Below, piece after piece: positions 61,584 to 64,000 of a stretch of DNA of 64,000 nt. A program made the position numbers and the translations under genes. The notes below the pieces were generated by a model. The model made no database searches. It saw only the letters and a list, made by a program, of their open reading frames with translations, and was not told the origin of the DNA. Source of the stretch: JBBQED01 sp038320345 (lineage in GTDB: Bacteria > Bacteroidota > Bacteroidia > AKYH767-A > OLB10); NCBI GenBank assembly GCA_038320345.1, contig JBBQED010000008.1, positions 1 to 64,000 on the forward strand. Direction: 5' to 3'. The number at the start of each line of letters is the position of its first letter. Positions within the stretch are counted from its first letter, which is position 1.

Positions 61584-64000
61584 TCAATGTGCAATTAATA
61601 AACGTTGAACGAAATTACCAGCAAGCGTTTCAATTTTGATCTGATAAATTCCAGAAGGGATTTCACTCACATTGACTTGCTGAGGACTTGTAACTTGACT
61701 ACCGGTAGCAAATACAACACGACCCGTAATATCCACGATACTCACAGATGCTGTTTCACTCAAATCAATAGGCCATGCGATAGTAATATCATTCATAGCA
61801 GGATTAGGGAATACCGTAATTACATCTGCATTTTCTCCTAAACGACAATTCACTGTTACTCCCTTAGAACGCGCTCCACTGATGCCACAAGGACGAACAG
61901 CTTTTACGTTTACGTTGCCTGATACATTGCCAAAAGTTACAGTTACAGTTTGTGTTCCTTGACCTGCAGTAACACTTGCTCCAGAAGGAACAGTCCATGT
62001 ATACGTCCATGCACCTAAGCTGGTAGCCGCCGTAAATTGTACTCCTGTTTGTCCAGCACAGAATGTTGCAGGACCTGTAATTGTTGCAGGACTTAATGGA
62101 ACACCCTTCACACCTAAATTTCTAACAGAACTATTAACGCCACAGTTATTAACGGACACCACAGATACATTTCCTGTTGTATATCCAGGATTAAATTGAA
62201 TCATTACAGACAAGGCGTTATTAGCACCGATGATCGTTGCATTTGCAGGAGCAGTCCAGAGATAAGATGCAGCTCCAGTAACAGCAGAAATGCTATACGT
62301 TAATGTAGAATCACACACTCCGTTAGCAAGTCCTGATATCAACCCTGGAGTTGTAGCAGCACCTAAACCAACCGTTACTGTTTTAGATTTCACAACGCAT
62401 AAATGTGTTGCAGTAACCAAAACATTTCCTCCGGTAAAAGCAGGTCCGAAATCTATCGTTGCACTTACATCACTTGAAGAGGCAATGCTTGCACCTGTTG
62501 GAGCGGTCCATACTACGGAAGCTGCCCCTTGAATAGGTTGAATATTATAAACTACTCCAAGTGTATTAGGACAAACCGTTGATAAGGGAAGAATAAACTG
62601 AGGCTGATCGATAGAATGGCGTATATAACTACGAGAAGTATCACTTACACCACATACATTGCCAGCTGCTACTGTAATAAAACTTCCTGAATTAGTAATC
62701 GTTGCTGCAAAATCATAGGTTGCATTTACGGTGTTTCCTGTTGCCGTTGCTCCAGAAGTTCCACTCCATACATAATATGTAGCACCGCTAACTGAAGCTA
62801 CTGAATAAGGATTCAAGGTTGTACCAACACAAGCATCTATGGATCCCATTATTACACCTGGCTTCACCGGAATTGAAGTAACTGTTACTACTAGATTATC
62901 ACTCACTGCTCCACATGGACCAGCAGGATCATTTGTTGTTAAGGTAAGCGTTATCGTTCCTGCTGTAATATCAGCCGAACCCGGAGTATATACTGCATTT
63001 AATAAAGAAGCATTATTGAAAGATCCATCACCTGATGTTGACCATGTTCCGGAAGATGCTCCTCCACCTACTGAACCATTAAGACTTGCAGTTCCTGCTG
63101 CACAGATTCCCTGATCAGCACCTGCATTGACAGTTGCAAAAGGATTGACAGTAACTATTAAATTACTGGTAGCAGAAACACAAGGTCCAGAAGGATCGTC
63201 AGTAGTTAATGTTAAAGTAACCGTTCCAGCTGTAATATCATTTGTGCCTGGAGTATAAACTGGATTTAATAGATTGACATTATCGAACAAACCATCACCC
63301 GAACTTGACCATGTTGCAGAAGAAGCTCCACCACCAATTGATCCGTTCAATGAAACTGTACTTCCAGAACAAATCGTTTGATTAGAGCCGGCACTTACGG
63401 TTGCTGCAGCATTGATGGTTATGATCACGGCATCATTTACTGCACCGCAAGGTCCAACAGGATCATTCGTAGTGAGGGTTAATGTAACCGTTCCATTAGT
63501 ATTATCATTAACACCTGGAGTATAAATCGCATTTAGTAAAGCTGCATTGTTGAATGAACCATCCCCTGATGTTGACCATGTTCCTGATGATGCTCCTCCA
63601 CCAATAACTCCGTTGAGTGTAGCTGAAGAATTAGAACATATTGTTTGATCAGTTCCAGCATCTACAGTGGCAAAAGGAAGAATTGTAATAACAACATTGC
63701 TGATAGCTGATTCGCAAGGACCCGTAGGATCATTAGAGGTAAGTGTTAATGTCACGGTGCCAGCCAAAATATCATTTGCACCTGGAGTATACACTGCATT
63801 TAATAAAGCTACATTATTGAATGAACCATCACCTGATGTTGTCCATGATCCAGATACTGCTCCTCCTCCAACTGCTCCGTTTAAGGATGCTGAACTATTA
63901 CTGCAAATGGATTGCGCTAATCCTGCATCTGCAGTTGCAACCGGACTAATCGAAATAATCATTGCATCATTAACTGCTCCGCATGGTCCTGTAGGATCAT
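61584..64000 (-). CDS. Repeat-rich T9SS type A protein, start outside window
   Basis: This is the C-terminal part (more than 800 residues) of a surface or secreted protein. The frame remains open to the window edge with repeat sequence (DPTGPCGAVNDA), so the ATG at 63962 is internal. It has at least four Ig-like units of about 85 residues (DAG.DQ.ICS, NG..GGGASSGTWSTSGDG, AGTVTLTLTTNDP.GPC), then about four divergent PKD-like modules of around 85 residues (for example GAASVVWTAPTGASI, NVCGVSDTSRSYI). A type A sorting domain ends it (ITVFPNPAMNDITIAWPI, IPSGIYQIKIETL, ending RLLIAH). Adhesin or structural role; no catalytic motif. Confidence 0.85.
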   Translation of the reverse strand, partial: DPTGPCGAVNDAMIISISPVATADAGLAQSICSNSSASLNGAVGGGAVSGSWTTSGDGSFNNVALLNAVYTPGANDILAGTVTLTLTSNDPTGPCESAISNVVITILPFATVDAGTDQTICSNSSATLNGVIGGGASSGTWSTSGDGSFNNAALLNAIYTPGVNDNTNGTVTLTLTTNDPVGPCGAVNDAVIITINAAATVSAGSNQTICSGSTVSLNGSIGGGASSATWSSSGDGLFDNVNLLNPVYTPGTNDITAGTVTLTLTTDDPSGPCVSATSNLIVTVNPFATVNAGADQGICAAGTASLNGSVGGGASSGTWSTSGDGSFNNASLLNAVYTPGSADITAGTITLTLTTNDPAGPCGAVSDNLVVTVTSIPVKPGVIMGSIDACVGTTLNPYSVASVSGATYYVWSGTSGATATGNTVNATYDFAATITNSGSFITVAAGNVCGVSDTSRSYIRHSIDQPQFILPLSTVCPNTLGVVYNIQPIQGAASVVWTAPTGASIASSSDVSATIDFGPAFTGGNVLVTATHLCVVKSKTVTVGLGAATTPGLISGLANGVCDSTLTYSISAVTGAASYLWTAPANATIIGANNALSVMIQFNPGYTTGNVSVVSVNNCGVNSSVRNLGVKGVPLSPATITGPATFCAGQTGVQFTAATSLGAWTYTWTVPSGASVTAGQGTQTVTVTFGNVSGNVNVKAVRPCGISGARSKGVTVNCRLGENADVITVFPNPAMNDITIAWPIDLSETASVSIVDITGRVVFATGSQVTSPQQVNVSEIPSGIYQIKIETLAGNFVQRLLIAH
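62870..64000 (-). repeat. Tandem coding repeats, about 255 bp each, running off the window
   Basis: Four consecutive Ig-like units of the T9SS protein are visible plus the end of a fifth at the edge. They share TCACCTGATGTTGACCATG-like DNA and the protein core SGDGSFNN.ALLNA.YTPG. They open with the same DAGxDQxIC motif as the giant adhesin units, so the two genes use related modules. Confidence 0.85.

Overview
The window comes from an AT-rich member of the Bacteroidota. Signal peptides end in the AQ pattern usual for the phylum. There are several type IX secretion (T9SS) C-terminal sorting domains, SprB-type repeats, a GldC homologue and a PorE-like protein. Promoters carry the TAnnTTTG -7 box of the Bacteroidota primary sigma factor, in two cases with a TTTG/TTG element exactly 20 bp upstream. 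Shine-Dalgarno sequences are mostly absent. I see no rRNA, tRNA, CRISPR array, insertion sequence or prophage. A finer placement is not possible from the sequence alone.

Layout. (1) 1-823 is a gene-free leader with a hairpin, a dispersed 69-bp repeat and a tandem array of small palindromes. (2) 824-4210 holds a PafA-type alkaline phosphatase, TatA and a type II NADH dehydrogenase. (3) 4390-11108 is a TetR regulator followed by a complete TolC / membrane-fusion lipoprotein / RND pump operon. (4) 11478-15119 is a rearranged minus-strand cluster of T9SS cargo genes with a 544-bp duplication, a truncated gene copy and two orphan sorting domains lying in frame behind stop codons. (5) 15320-19726 has a PorE-like TPR/propeller/OmpA protein divergent from an ECF sigma factor, a membrane protein that is probably its anti-sigma factor, and an unknown exported protein. 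(6) 19794-23029 has rpmA-rplU (on a textbook promoter), an EamA exporter and a helicase whose motif II reads DEAE. (7) 23467-36801 has a DUF11 T9SS cargo protein, pheT, and a 2753-residue surface adhesin with 21 tandem Ig/PKD-like units. (8) 37079-53140 is the complete dcw division and murein cluster on the minus strand: mraZ-rsmH-ftsL-ftsI-murE-mraY-murD-ftsW-murG-murC-ftsQ-ftsA-ftsZ, plus a GatB/YqeY gene. A recognisable MraZ operator lies upstream of it. (9) 53784-61508 has an O-/N-acyltransferase pair that looks like the glycine-lipid pathway, engB, gldC, a propeller plus outer-membrane-barrel protein and an M20 amidohydrolase. (10) 61584-64000 is the 3' part of another repeat-rich T9SS protein whose start lies outside the window.

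How it fits together. Most of the accessory content concerns the cell surface: substrates of the T9SS (11478, 13323, 23467, 28540, 61584), likely machinery or gliding factors (PorE-like, GldC) and outer-membrane lipids. The housekeeping part is the division/peptidoglycan cluster with MraZ autoregulation. MurE carries a DNPR motif, which points to meso-diaminopimelate peptidoglycan. The least ordinary parts are the sorting-domain shuffling at 12999-15119, the dimeric higher-order repeat in the giant adhesin, the intergenic repeat families near 374 and 15211, and probable leaderless genes at 2531 and 23029.
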